From Cyanoderma ruficeps (lineage: Eukaryota; Chordata; Aves; Passeriformes; Timaliidae): a stretch of DNA of 64,000 nt. Below, piece by piece: positions 1-13,010 of the stretch. Each line of letters begins with the position of its first letter. The first letter of the stretch is position 1. The stretch lies in contig VZDJ01000056.1 in the NCBI GenBank assembly GCA_008694505.1, positions 9,572,091-9,636,090 of the forward strand. Reading direction: 5' to 3'. The translations under genes and the position numbers were made by a program. The notes below the pieces were generated by a model. That model did no database searches and was not told where the DNA came from. It was given only the letters and a program-made list of their open reading frames with translations.

Positions 1-61
1 CTGTTTTGAACGCTTCCACCGCCTGCTCGTGGGTGGCTTTGGATAAATCCTTCCCATTGAC
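1..61 (-). CDS. PDZRN3: PDZRN3-like coding exon (PDZ1 second half), cut by window edge
   Basis: Read on the minus strand from 61 to 1 this gives VNGKDLSKATHEQAVEAFK followed by T and a split codon, 20 codons plus one base. It is the classic second half of a PDZ domain: the VNG turn followed by helix alphaB starting at His in ATHEQ, the position that in known PDZ domains gives class I (S/T-x-hydrophobic) ligand preference. The acceptor is excellent: a pyrimidine tract ending TTTCTCCCCACAG abuts base 61. The exon continues beyond base 1, so no donor is seen. PDZRN3 is known as a RING E3 ligase with two PDZ domains, acting in MuSK turnover at the neuromuscular junction, muscle differentiation and Wnt/planar polarity signalling. 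The FKT ending and the partner exon at 13845 favour PDZRN3 over PDZRN4; this choice rests on memory. The exon call itself is near certain. Confidence 0.85.
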
Positions 62-2684
62 CTGTGGGGAGAAAGCAGCAAAGCCATCAGGGACCCAGCC
101 TCAGCTTCCAGTCATCCCACGGTGTGTGCAGCCAGTGGCAGGAATGATCCCGCAGTCTTGAGCATCTCTCATTTTCCCTTTTCACTACAGTAACTTTACA
201 AATCCTCTGCTCTGTCTTTGATTTTGATAGATTTCACTGGGCTCGCTCTTTGAGGTGAAGTACAAACCCACAGCCCGTTTGTCTCTTGCAGATTAGAAAT
301 CCCTCAGCCCTTGTTCAAGTTATTGATTCTCCTGTAGTTTTTCTAGTTTTGGCTTGTTTTTTAGACTCTTCACCTTTTTGCTGAACAAAAGCAAAACTAC
401 AAAACTCTGCGTTTGTGTCTGATAAACAATTTTTCAGATGAAACATGACGGTAGTACTCAGTCACTGCAATAAAAAATTCCATTTTAGGGCAGTGGATAG
501 AAATAACAGGAGACACGCCAGGCCATGGAATTGGGGAGGCTGAGGAGAGAATTCACACACTGCACTAAGTACACACTGTAATGTTTGGTCACATTAAAGT
601 AAGTGGGGCACCTAAATGAGAACATTACTCAGCAAAATAACCGAATTTAGCCCATACTTAACATATTGCCCAGGGCCAAAAGCTGGCTGAGAGGAAGAGG
701 GTTAACTTGAGTGCAGAATAGGCTAAATTCCTGCTGAATTACCTTGTGCAACTAACACTTCTTCCCCCCTCCATGTCACCTTAGGTTTGCCTTAGAGAGG
801 TGATGACACCAGGATTTTTGTGAAGCCAGCTGAGAAGGGAAGGTGTTACCATGGCATTTGCATCACACAAACACTCGCACTGCACACGATTGCTCCCACT
901 AATGTAAAGTTTGGCCTGGTCAAATTAAATATCATTAACTCGCCCAATTGAGCAGATTACTTTAAAACAGTTTGTACAGCTGTAAAATTAGGTTCAGCGT
1001 AATGTTTTCCCTGGAAAAAGGAAATGCTGATTATGGTTTGAGTTTTATTATTTGCTGCAAATTAAATGTTGCACATTTTACTGTGTGCATCCTGATTTTT
1101 TTTTTAAATTTTATTTTCTTGGTACAACGAAACCCAACAAGCAATCAAAAGAAAAGAATCTAAATTGCAGTGTGTAATGTTTTTCAGAAATGTGCTCAGA
1201 ATAACTCTCGAGCAGGAAACTATTCATGAAGGGCCTTTCTCCATCTTTATACTAAAACCTGGTAAAATCCTGCAAAGGACAGATTTCCAGTTCATTCCCA
1301 AATGCTGTAATGAACCTGGACTACAGACAGTTTACTACAGGCCTGCATTTGAATTTAGGCTCCTTAGGACACTTTTATTTCTGCAAACCCGTGGACTGGC
1401 ATCCTCTTTGTGCTCTCCTATGCAATTGTTACATAAATAATCATAACTTCAAGGACAGGTTGATGTCATGGAGGGAACAGGCGGTAGTAGCTGGACTGTG
1501 TCATAAATTGTTACTACAGGAATTATTTCCAAGCAGTTTCCTGACTATGTTGTCTGCAAGCTGATAATGCCATGACAAAGAAAAGGTGCTGCACAGCCAG
1601 GAAGAAGGACATGGGACCAGATTTTAGAACTGGGGTGATGAGCCAGCTAAATTTTCATCTAAACCCTCTCCTGCTGCAGAGGGTCCTTGTGTAGAAAAGG
1701 TTTGTGACTTTCTGGCATTCAGCTTTCAGTTGGTAAATTGCTAACTCTACAAGCAGAACTAGATTTGATGTCTATACGATTTTAAAGGATGGGTTTGATA
1801 AGATGGCAATGACTTCAGTGAAATGAAAGCATAAGTCACTATACTGCTGTTATTATGGGTTTCTTAACCCACTTCAAAGATATGGTTGGGGATTTTGTCT
1901 TTAAAAGTTAGTATTTCTATGAACTGTGGCAGCACACACATCATGTCAGGCAAACAGTGCTCTGGACAGTGGCTGCCCACATGATGAATGGTTTTGGGGT
2001 CAGCCTGTGGATCCCTTACAAGAGGCTGGTTCCTAAACCCCAGCAGAGTGGAATCCTTTCAGCTCTGCAGGTTCCTGTTCTGACCAGCAGCCTTGGCCAC
2101 CGTGGTGGACGCTGATCTATGATACACACTCAGAACTGCCCTAACAAATGATGAAAGAATACAGAGTGATGCAAAATTATGCTTAAAAGTGCTTTACAGC
2201 AGGGAATTACATTTCTGAATCAGGTTCCTAAAACACCTGCAGTAAGCCCCATAATATGTGGTAAATACTTAGCAGTGAATAGATTGTAATTACTTTCTTT
2301 TTAAGCATTTCCCATCTCAGCACACCAATAATACCATTTTCCATTAAAGGGAAATGAGGATGGCAGTGCTAAATATCTGGATTATAAAGAGCAGTAATTC
2401 CCAAGTCTGCTTATGCATAACAGAGATAAATTGCTTTCTAGTCTAGAAAAAGTAGCAGGTATTGGTATTTTATTCTTAGTAGCACAAAAATGATAGAGAA
2501 GAAAAATACACTGGTATGATCTCAATGGCCTGATTTCTGATCTCTGTGCAGAGTCAGTACTTGGGGCTAATCCTGAGTCTAGCAAATAGGTGAGAGTAAT
2601 ATGCTTAGTTTCCATCTGGAAAAATTGTTACAACTGACAAATAATTACACCCAACGCTTAAAAGCCAATAAATACATAATTAAT

Positions 2685-2705
2685 TAAATAAATAAATAAA
2701 TAAAT
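2685..2705. repeat. (TAAA)n microsatellite
   Basis: Five perfect TAAA units at the end of a longer A/T-only run. Ordinary intronic microsatellite, possibly length-polymorphic. Confidence 0.9.
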
Positions 2706-3190
2706 CCGTACAGCTTTGCTAAAGGAAAAAAGGAGCTTTATATTCCTAGACTTTATTCCTAATGCTGCTGAATTGTGCTCAGCAATTTTTCCCTTATAAA
2801 CAGTTACATCTGAAATAACACAGAAGAAAGAAAAAAAATCCATGCACATGAACGCTTCAGAAGACTGCCAAAAACGACAAATATGCATAATTTCTGAGGA
2901 ACATGCCATGTGACAGAGACAATGGGATCTTTCATGGCACAAAAGATGGATAAATTAACTTGTCTGAAAGGGTGAAATGCTTAGCTTTTGGACCTTCTTA
3001 GCATTGGAAATACACTGAATATGGAGGAAGCTGTAGATAAAGTGCAGTGACTGGAGTTAAACTGAGCTGAATGGACTTGGGTGAAATTTGTGGTGCAGCC
3101 AGATAATGGGTTTAGCCACTGCACGAGGCAGGGACACAAATATTCTGTATTAGGACCAGACAGGAAATAAAGAAGGGATGATTGAATTTT

Positions 3191-3202
3191 TATATATATA
3201 TA
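3191..3202. repeat. (TA)6 repeat
   Basis: Six uninterrupted TA units next to a T run. A second short TA run lies at 8227..8239. Confidence 0.85.
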
Positions 3203-6200
3203 TTTAATAGAAGTTATGCATAGATTATGAAATAGAGTAGCATTTACAGTATTTTATTTTAGAGTTCATACTGTATGCTCTAAACTAGGCTGGAGAGAGG
3301 ATCAAGAAATCTATAAAGGCAACAAGAAATCTATCGATAAAGATGGCATAATCCTGTCTGGGAGGTTTGTGTCTCCTGGAAGTTTTAATACTTGGAATAA
3401 AAATGAAATAGTCGCTTGAGCTTGATTTGATGCTCCTTGGAGTCAAGGGGTGTTTTGCTTTTGCAATGCCTCAGCTCAGGCTCTGACTGAGAGAGGACAT
3501 TAACAGCAAATCAAGAAGTTATGAAGCCCAGTGTGTCATCAGCATTCCATGGCCAAACTGAGATAATGGAAAGGAAAATGCTGCCATGGTCAATTAAGGT
3601 AGAAGAGATGTGTATTTGTAATTGGGAAAAAGAGAGAGGATGCCCAAAGGCAGAACAGGGGACGCCATGGCACAAAACCAAAGGGGTGATCCCAGCAAAC
3701 AAATGGAAAGAAATGATCCCTTAAACTCTCATTTTGATCATGGATTAATTAATCCATTACCACTCTCATTACTTCCTATACCCAAGAAGTAAATGGTCAG
3801 AAAAATAAACAGGAATTAATGAAAAGAAGAATGAAAGAAAATCTAATATGCTGTATCTGTCCCCAAATGGAAGAAGCAGAATTTCACTGAGGAACACTAA
3901 ACATCAGGTGGAATTGCTGAGGAGCATCCCATGGCAGCTTAGGAGGTGTGAATGCAGCAAATATGTGGGTACAGTTTGAGATCTGACTCCTAAGAGCCAT
4001 GAAAAAGGCTGGAAACGTTTGAGTGCTACCTTGGAGATAAAAGGGTAAAACCAGGCAGTAGGATCTTGGGGATTGTAGGGTTGGTAAGACCCAAGTGCCT
4101 TCCTGAGTCTGTTTTCAAATCTCTCTCAATTGGTAGCTACATGTGAAGTAGAAAAAAGAAATAAATCAGTGATGATTTGTGATCACTGGTGTTCTCAACC
4201 AGGGGAAAAGGAAGAAAAAAACCAGGAAAACCCCTCATATCTCTTTAGGCTTGTAAAGAATTTACCTGACTAGATGGCTTTCCATATAATTTTCCAGTGC
4301 TGTGAGTGTGTAAGGGATTGGATATACAATGGCTTCTCTCTGCTGGAGCTGTGCAAGGTTTTGGCATCTCTCCTGTTGAAATCTCCTCCTCCTGTTAATT
4401 CCGGACACGTCACGGTGAAATACCTTTTGCAGGGACAGATTTTCTCACGTTTTTATATTTATATATGTGCTTTTACTTCAACAATTATTCTACTGAGAGG
4501 TTTGGGATCCTCCAGCGACTCCTGAGCCAAGTGCCACTGTTTAGATGCTAATTTCCTGAGGTCAGAATTGGCACAGGGTCCAGAGGCTGGAGCCTTCCAG
4601 CCTTCACACTGTGAGGACAAGGCTGGACCTCCTGTGCAAGGCAGTGGGAATTGCAGCCAAGGCTGGGATGACAGAATTGTTCTCTGTTACTAGAAAACAC
4701 GTTCTTATTTTTTGTTTGAGGTATGAGGCAGGTTGTGCTGTTACTTAAATGTCATTTTATCAATAGCTGCTATTTAATTATTGAGCAAGGTAAGGGATTT
4801 ACATGCTTTATTCCTCTGGGTGGGAAGAGAAGGCTAATTAATTGCCACTTTTTAATGGCAGACATAAATTAGAGGCTTTCAGGTATATCAAAATAAGTCA
4901 CTTGTTTACAAGTGGACAGAATTTCCTCCTGGTTGCCAGCAATTCTGATTTTCCTTTCCTTCTGATACAGCGCTCATGGAAACCCCATTAGTGGAGGTTT
5001 CTCTTTTCCTGTGAGAGCAGAATTAACACCCCTGGCTTCTCCACATAGGGATGTTCCTGGAGCTGATTCCCAGTTTCCCACTTGAAGCCGCAGCAGGAGC
5101 ACACCCAGGACCCCTGGGAGGGGACATTGGGACAGGGCTGTGACAGGAAAGGGCTGCCAGAAGACAAAGTGGGGAGGATGCTCAGGGAATGGAGGAGTTG
5201 AGCACTCAGGCATGAGCAAACATCACCTGCAATAGCACAGATGAATTGACCTTAGGCACGGGTGGAAGTAGTTACTGAAAGGTTGAGAAAGCCACAGGAT
5301 CCCTGTCCAGAACAGTTTAGTTGTAATTATTTTGTATTTTATTTTTGCAGCAATAGGGTGTAACATTGTTTTCTGGGAGTTGGGAGCACACAGCAGAAAC
5401 GAGGCAGGTTTCAGTAAATTATTCTTTTCCATTAATTTAGACTGATTTCTGTGGGTTTAGTGCCATGAGTGATAAACATTTGTATGCATTGTACAGCTTG
5501 TTGGCTCTTCTACGCCTCACAAATGTCACAGAGAGAAAAACTTTTTTGCCTAAGAATGAGTAAGCAGCTTTTTCTTTGTAGAAATTCATGCAAATCCTTG
5601 GGAAGTGCACTATAAAAATGCTAGTTCTGTTAGACTACAGACGGTCTGTGCTCCATTTAAAATGCTCTTTATGGTCTGATTCACTTCTTTAGCAAGTTCT
5701 TAAGGAGTCTGCATACTAAGAAAAAGCAGCACAACTTTAAAGATTTTTACAGAAGCAAGAGCAGCAAAAAGCCTATTTTATAACCCCCCTTTTCCTCGGG
5801 AATTGGAGAAAAAAGGTTCAAAATACAGGTTAATTCTTCTTGCAGCTCCATCTAATCCCTCTTTTATTTCCCTCATATGTACAGTCTCCCTCTTTTTGAA
5901 AACCCCAGAATTATATTGTTTAGTAATAGACTGTTTCCATGTGTGTGCATTTCCCTTCTGCCTTGCGAGCCATCCATGACAAAACAGTTCAGACCAAGGA
6001 AAAATCCTTTTCCTTAAGAGCACAGAATACATTTGTTCTCCAAACCGTTAACTTGCAAATGGAAAATCTTGGGAGAAAGACCCTGGAAATAAAGGAATTT
6101 TTATTTTGCTGGTAATTAGCACATTTACGTATTACCAAGGCAGCACCAGGACTGTCTGTAGCATACTAAGCTGCTCTTGGTTGGGTTCTCAGGCTCTGCT

Positions 6201-8226
6201 CTTGTGGATCACTCCTCAAAGTAAAACCACAGGGAATTTTATCATTTGCTTCAATGAAAACCCAGAGCAATGCTGGGGACTGTTCACTAGAAGCAAAGTT
6301 TACTTGGTGCCCATTTTTCCTTAAATATGCATTAATCATGTTAAACGACTTTATATCAGGGCAGAAATGCTCTTCCTTATTTTTTAAGTGATCTTTTGTG
6401 TATCATTTCATGGCTTAAAAACCCAGGGCCATCCAAAACACAGCCAGAAGTTTACAGCCCTCCCCTTTTAATGCCCCTCTCTGCCATTTCTGCAGCGTGA
6501 CCCAGAGGGGGCCAATCAATGGGATCTCTGAGTGAGGTACAAATGAGCCATAAATAACCATGAATTACTAATGACTGGGATTCAGCAAGTGTAATTACCC
6601 GTTTTCTCACATCCTCTGCTTTGTCCACCTCTAGCACTGCACCTCCAGTGCAGCTCCTTGGGAAATGCTCGTGCCCTTCCCACATGTGCTTTTCCCAAGA
6701 GGCAAAACCTATGACTGTGCGTTCATCTAGCACAGCAAATTACGGATTTTTACGAGTGACAACTTAAAAAAAGCTGTGTATTCTGTATTTATGTTTAAAG
6801 TAACCCACAATGAGAGTGAATGGCATGAAAAAATTAAAAGCCTTTTAGTTGAGGGTGTAATGTGTGGATTCAAGCTGAATTTGAGTAGCATATGAAAATC
6901 ATTCTTGTACTGAATGAGACCAAAGGTCCCTGTAGAGCAGCACCTTTCTCCCACAGAAAAAGGGAAGGGTCAAAGACTAAGATGTGGAGTGAGATTTCCC
7001 CTGTTACGGCCTTTCAGCACTCACAGTTTGGTAGGGCAATATTTAACACCATACCTTAATTAAAATCAGAGTTTCTGGTGTACACACCAGCACTTCAGAT
7101 AATACTAATATCATTTTAGCAGCATATCAGACTGTGCAAGCACACAGCAAAAGCTGCCTCTGGAGACCTGCTCCAGGCAAACAGACAAAAGAAATCTCGT
7201 ACAGATGCGAAGATGAAACACAGAACAAGTGAGTGATCTGCCTGAGGTCACAGGAGGGCACAGCACAACTGAAACCTCCCATCCCATCTCCCAGGCACTG
7301 TGTTTAAGATCATTCTAATTCCCAGCACCCTGTTTTCACACTGTTGTTCATTGTTTGTAGCTTTTAAGTCCATCTTCCCACTCCCACTCCCTGCCTTCTT
7401 CCTCAAATGCCTCAGTGCTGCAGGACAGGGAAAGAGCAATTTTGGACAGCTCCGAAAATCACCTGTATTGAAGAGGGTTATTGAAGCTGGTTCCAAGAAA
7501 AGATGGAAAGAACACCCAGTGCTGCCCTGTGGGAGCCCAGGGAGATCCCAGTGGGTTTCTCAGTGAGAGGCCTTGCTGCTTCAGGAGCTTTGTCACTTTG
7601 GCTCTTTGACAAGCAGAGCTGAAGTGGCTGAAGAGAACAAACCTCAGGAGGGTTTGTGTGGGCAGGAGCACCACCACCACCTCCCTCCAGGCTGCCATGG
7701 CCATGAGATCTTGGTGTGAAACTGATAAACATCTTCACTTTCCTTTTCTTTTGGCTAAACCTGATTGCAGTCACACATGCACTGGGTCAGACACAAGAAC
7801 TTCTGCTGAACTCTGAAGCACCTCAGCCAAATTTAAAAATTCTTGTCAGCTGTGATCTTCCAACATGTGAATGATTGCTTTCTCTAAAATGTTGTTCAGT
7901 TCTCACTTTGTAGGAATGTACAGAATATTGGTTTGAAGCTGCAAAAAACCCTCTTGTTGCACTTCTGTTTGTAGTTTTTGTTATTATTTGGGATAATTTT
8001 GATATATTAGTGCCCAGTTCCTACACCAGTGGACAGCATGTCCAGTCACCTCTGTGTCCCTACCCAGGATAATCCCTGTATGGAAACAAGGAAGAAAAGA
8101 GTGTCCTGATTCTGACCATTTTGGATGGTGATATCTGGATTTTTGCCTAAAGATATTCCACATTAATAGGAAGTTTCTCTTCAATTGTCACTGCTTGAAT
8201 TAGTGCGTATTGTAATATTTAATGTT

Positions 8227-8239
8227 TATATATATATAT
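8227..8239. repeat. (TA)n repeat
   Basis: Thirteen bases of alternating TA within an AT-rich part of the intron. Confidence 0.85.
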
Positions 8240-9000
8240 GATATTATCTATTCTGCCTCTCTCCTGTCAAATCCCTGACTTGTGACCAACTTCCAGGGGG
8301 CCACTTGGATCTGCTTCCCTTTAGCCACCAAATCTCTGCAAGGACCAATCCCAGTGTTCATGTAACTGCAGAGTTGTCCTGTCCCAGTGAAACCGAAGCC
8401 TGACCTTTTGTTCCATTATTAATGAACACAACAAAACACATTTATTGAATCTGCACTTTTTCATTACTCCATATGTTTCCTTTTTTTCCCAGCCCATGTC
8501 TGACATGTGACAGTAAAGCACAGAGTGATTGTCCCTGGTGCCTTCTCCCTTGTGACTTCTTGCCACCTGCTTCATAACATTCAACAGATGTGTAAGTGTA
8601 AAGCATCACAAAACTCATCCCTTCAATCATTCATCATTTAAAAAAAATCCTAATAAATCCACGCTATGGCTGAGCATTTTATCTGCCCACTGTAAAGATG
8701 GAAGGCACTGTAGATTTTAGGAAGATTATGCAGCAGTGAGATGTTTCATGTGCAAAGTAGGTCAAATTATGTATTTATATCACAGGTGACCATTAGCCAT
8801 TTGTTTATTTCATATCAGATCTTGTTTATGTTCCTTTAATGGCCAAAATATTCCTCTAACTTTACAATAAAGAGCATCTTCCAGAGAAATCCTAACAGAG
8901 GCATTGCATTATTCATCATCAAGTCAAGAGGAAAATTTCAATTGCCAGTTTCTGGTAAATGTCTAATTAGGAAAGGGGAGTTGTGAGCCACAGACAGGCG

Positions 9001-9450
9001 CCACGATCATTAAAGGGCAGTTTTCTGAAGATTATGAGTCTCCAGTCTGTCAAGCAGAGTTTTTCTTCAGCAGAACTAATTCTGCAGTAGAAAACCCCGT
9101 CTAGAACAAAGCCCTCGGAATTAACATCTTGTTTAAGCAAACACATGCCTACTTTGAAGTAAGTGTGATAGGTTCACAACTGTTATTGAGGTCAAGTTTA
9201 ATGGTAGTGAAGTGACAGAATCGAACTTCAGCGCTAGTTTTAATTTCAGCTGCAGCACAGGCTGCACATACAGAGCACTTGAAGCCATACACTGTATTTC
9301 AAGTAGAGCAGTTCCCTATAATTGGCACCACCACTTTGGTCTTAACATGGAAAACTACTGAAATGTAGAGCAACTAATTCTCTGGCTGCCCAATTAAATT
9401 TGAGGGTGTGAAAAGCATATGTACAGAGGCAATTATTTCTGTTTTCCAAA
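9001..9450. promoter_or_regulatory. Candidate conserved non-coding element
   Basis: Unique-looking AT-rich block with repeated homeodomain-type cores (CTAATT, CCAATTAAAT, TATAATTGG), isolated CpGs (AATCGAAC, CAGCGC) and no repeat signature. This texture is typical of vertebrate enhancers in introns of developmental genes, but conservation cannot be seen from one sequence. Confidence 0.25.
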
Positions 9451-10374
9451 CCTTACAGTTTTGATTAGGGGCTTTTTTGGGTTTTTTTTTTTAGCTGAAT
9501 ATTTATTTTGGCAAGCTTCACTTTGGCCCTGCTTTAGGATAACATCATTGCTCAGTAGGTTTAAGCCTAGTTAGACTGTTTCCTTGAATTAGGCTTTCTT
9601 ACTGATTGATTACTTTGGTCTCATTTTCTCAAGTCTGAACGTGTGAATGGAATTCTGATGGCAAAGGGCCCTGCACTGGTGATTAGCTCAGTGCAGCAGG
9701 TTTGTGTGGGAGTTCTGCTGCAGAACAGTGCCCTGCAAGCAATGCCACTGGAACCCGCCAATGGAAAACAGTGCTGGCTTGTTCCTCATCACTGCTGACC
9801 TCTCATTAGCACAGAATTCGTATCTGACCTCGGTGCTTATATAACCTTGGCCACAGAGCATCTCAGGCTGGTTTAAAACACAAATCCAGCTTGCTCACTA
9901 TTGTTTTTAACCAACACTGTCACTTTTCCATGTCTAGGGATGTGCCAGGCCAGGAGCATGTGAGTGAGGCTTTGAACGTTCCGACACGCTGGAAGATCAT
10001 GGCAACAACTGTTTATTTATATATGAACTTTAGTATTTGTGAGGGCTGCCAGCTCAACAATCACGGAGCAGAATCTTCTGACCTCGGCTCAGCTGAACCA
10101 AGGGCAGTGGCAACATGAGCTTGTTTCCCACCAGCCTGTCCTTACCCTGCAGGGACAGCCTGGAGGAAGGGCTGGGCTCTGTGCTCACTCATCTCAGGGT
10201 TTCTCAGCTGCAAGTGCCAGTTTTGATGGGCTGTTCTTGTGGTATCTTCCCACTGCGAGCCCTGGGAGAGCTCCATCATCTTCAAGCCCAGGGAACAGTT
10301 TTGAGCATTGCCCGTGCAAGTTTAAAGTCCTGTCTGTGATTTAAAATTCTACATTGACATCCTTGGAAATTCTT

Positions 10375-10475
10375 CCAGTGGAAAGTATCCCTGCCCGTGG
10401 CACTGGGGTTGGAATTACAGGATCTTTAAGGTCCCTTCCAATCCAAAGCATTCTGAGATGCTGTGAGGATTCTGT
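10375..10475 (+). mobile_element. CR1 LINE 3'-end fragment
   Basis: Carries the terminal CR1 signature in order: a CCCTGCCCGTGGCA-type segment, GGGTTGGAATTACAGGATC, TTTAAGGTCCCTTCCAATCC, then degraded ATTCTRTG units (ATTCTGAGATGCTGTGAGGATTCTGT region). Severely 5'-truncated, as usual for CR1. The sequence upstream of about 10375 does not match the CR1 body. No coding capacity. Confidence 0.85.
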
Positions 10476-11159
10476 AAAACACTGTGTCCATTTAGGAAAT
10501 GATTTCACTGTGTGTTTACTTCCCATACTGTGGGCAATGTGTGCTTAGTGTGGAACAGGTACTGAGAAAGTTCCTTAAAATGCAGGCTTAAACTTCTTCT
10601 AGTCTCTTTTATATCCTCGAAAGCTCTGTCTCAGATGACTCCTTCTTCTGTAAGTTTCCTCCAATAAAGTTTACTTTTTGGTCCCTCAGGAAGTTTCATA
10701 CAAAGGGAGAAGCTCTTATTTATGTTATTGTTTATGCAGGAGTTGATGACATTGAGAAAAGCACATCAGAAACCTGGAGTTAAACACCCTCCCAGTTTTC
10801 TGGTTTTCTTTCTTCCCTTTTCTCCCTCCATTTTCACAACTTTTAGTATCTTCTGGAGAAGATTTCCATTTAACCAGACACTCAAAAATCTAATAGTGTA
10901 TATTACTTCATTTGATATGCTGTATTCAGCTGGGAAGTAAACTTTGGGATACATCTAAGATGGGATATGCACCCCATTGCTGCCACACTCATCAGTTGTG
11001 ACTGCTCTGCAACAAGGCTCCAAGCTGCCACAGTCCCCTTTGTATTTGTAGCACAAAGCATTGATATGCACAGCTACAACAGGCTCTAATGACGAGGTGT
11101 CTTAATTTGGTTTTTATTATGTGATTAAAGGTACAATAAGGTAAGTGCTCAACAAGAGG

Positions 11160-11480
11160 GAAGACCATTGTTCTGCATCATTAAGCTCACAGCGGCCCAA
11201 AAAGAAATTGTAGGCAATGTGCCAAAGCCCTTAATGAAGAGGATCTCTTTGAATTATCTATGGATGAGGAAGGGATAAAGCCTGAGCCCTGGTATATTTG
11301 ATCCTCTTTGTGCTCACTGTTAGAGGACTTACAGAGCCAGCCGTACCGGACCTTCTGGAATTGTAATTTATGGAAGCATTAATTTCCCAGCCACACTAAA
11401 GCTCTTGGCCTAATAGAGAAAGTGCAGTTATGTACTGTTATTAATTCCTTCAAGTGTTTTCTGAATTCTTGCATCTCAGA
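11160..11480. promoter_or_regulatory. Candidate conserved non-coding element
   Basis: Repeat-free block with GGAATTGTAATTTATGG, AGCATTAATTTCCC and TTATTAATTCC, dense TAAT cores and a few retained CpGs (CAGCGGCCC, CCGTACCGG). Looks like an enhancer-type sequence about 2.5 kb inside the short-isoform intron. Inference only. Confidence 0.25.
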
Positions 11481-12699
11481 GTCATGAACTTTTAAAAAAT
11501 GAGGCTACGGAGATTTATTTGTAACAATGCTCATTATTCCCTAAAATCAAGTCGTGCAAATTTTGTCTAACTCAGATTTCTTAAATAGCAATGCCTTCTT
11601 ATCACATGATATTAGGGTTACATGGATGACACAAAAAACCACTGTAAGAGACATTTTCTACTGTTGGCAGATTTTGAAACTTTTATCTTCTATATTCTGT
11701 AATTTTAAATGGCAGTGATCCTTCATCTCCCTCACCATTAAATTTTAAGTGATTGCTCTTGTGTGTAGGTTACATGAGGACATATTTTTATAGTTGTAGT
11801 GACATATAATTATCTGGATGTGCTCCATAAGCTATAGAATTCCCTCCCTCCTATCTTGCAAAAGAGAGAAATCAAAGTAGACTCCTGTTAAAATAATTTT
11901 GCACAGTTATTTATATTCTAGAATAATCAGGGATTATGGTCTTAAATAATTCAGGGTTTACTATGTTAGAAATCCCAGTTTTACAGGATTACATGCACCT
12001 TTCACTTCTGTGGAAACTGAGGGTATTCCAACAATGTTTCCCAAAAGACTTCCATACTTACCGAGGAGCACTGGGCACTCACACATTGCTGAAACCAGGC
12101 TGCAGCACTCTACAGCTTGACAGAATTCTAAAACCAAACTCCTGCCAGCCATCTGCACCTGCAGCCAGCACTGGATAGTTCAGTCATCTCAAATATCAGC
12201 AGGAACTGTTCCTGGGACTGATTTCAGGACACGTATTTAAAGAATGCTGCCCTGCATCTGTTGGGAGATGTCAGTAAGTTGCAAAGGTTTTCTGCCACCT
12301 TCCCTTCACGACAAAAATTGAGCAAGTTTACTGAGCAATCCCATCGTTTGTGATCGGGTGCTGGCTCAGTCTGTCCTGGTTGGTGCACTCCTGAACGTGA
12401 CTCACCGACAGTCCCCAAACCCAGACTGCACAAAAACTTGGCAGGACAAGGAATTATTCCCACAGCCACTGCTGTATCTGAGCATTCACACAAACCATAC
12501 CTGGCCCCAGGTGTGCTGCTGCAGGCAGCACCTGCAACTGCTTCTCAGTGCAGAACACTGCCTGAAAAATCTGATAACCTCCCTCTAAAATTCCTCCCCC
12601 CATCACATGCACAGCAGCTTAGCAAGTGGAAGTGTGCTGGTATAAATAGAAATGACAGTCAGCATGTCTTTCTATTTGCTCCCACAGGTTTTTTTTTAT

Positions 12700-13010
12700 T
12701 CCGCAAAGCGTCAGCGTCCTTTGGGTGAGCGAGCGAGAATTAGATCACAACTACGTGGTTAAAATTTAATCACTTCCCTACTAGCATAACATACAGACCG
12801 CATCTTTTATTCACTTTCTTGTCAGTGACATCAGTATCTGGGATCAGCCGCAGGTGGGAAGGCAGCAGGACACGGGATTGCTGAGCAATTCCCTCTGCCG
12901 GCAGCACGGAGCAGCGCTGGGAATGTCACCCAGCAATTGTCACTTACCCTAAACCACCTCAGGAATGGCAAGAGGCGGGGGGAAGTGCAGCTCGAAGGAT
13001 CTGGGTAGTG
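12700..13010 (-). other. CpG-richer intronic patch with a strong unused-looking splice donor
   Basis: CpG density is clearly above the surrounding intron (GCAAAGCGTCAGCGTCC, GAGCGAGCGAG, CAGCCGC, CTGCCGGCAGCACGG). On the minus strand GTAAGTG at 12947..12941 is an almost perfect donor. I cannot find a matching first exon or a clear acceptor with a convincing reading frame, so this may be the downstream shore of the promoter island or an unannotated alternative exon. Confidence 0.3.

Noticed and set aside
6500..6530. CCCAGAGGGGGCCA as a CTCF site
   Set aside because: Several core positions mismatch (positions 3-5 and 13); too weak beside the two 13/14 matches.
8288..8302. CTTCCAGGGGGCCA as a CTCF site
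   Set aside because: Only about 10 of 14 core positions fit.
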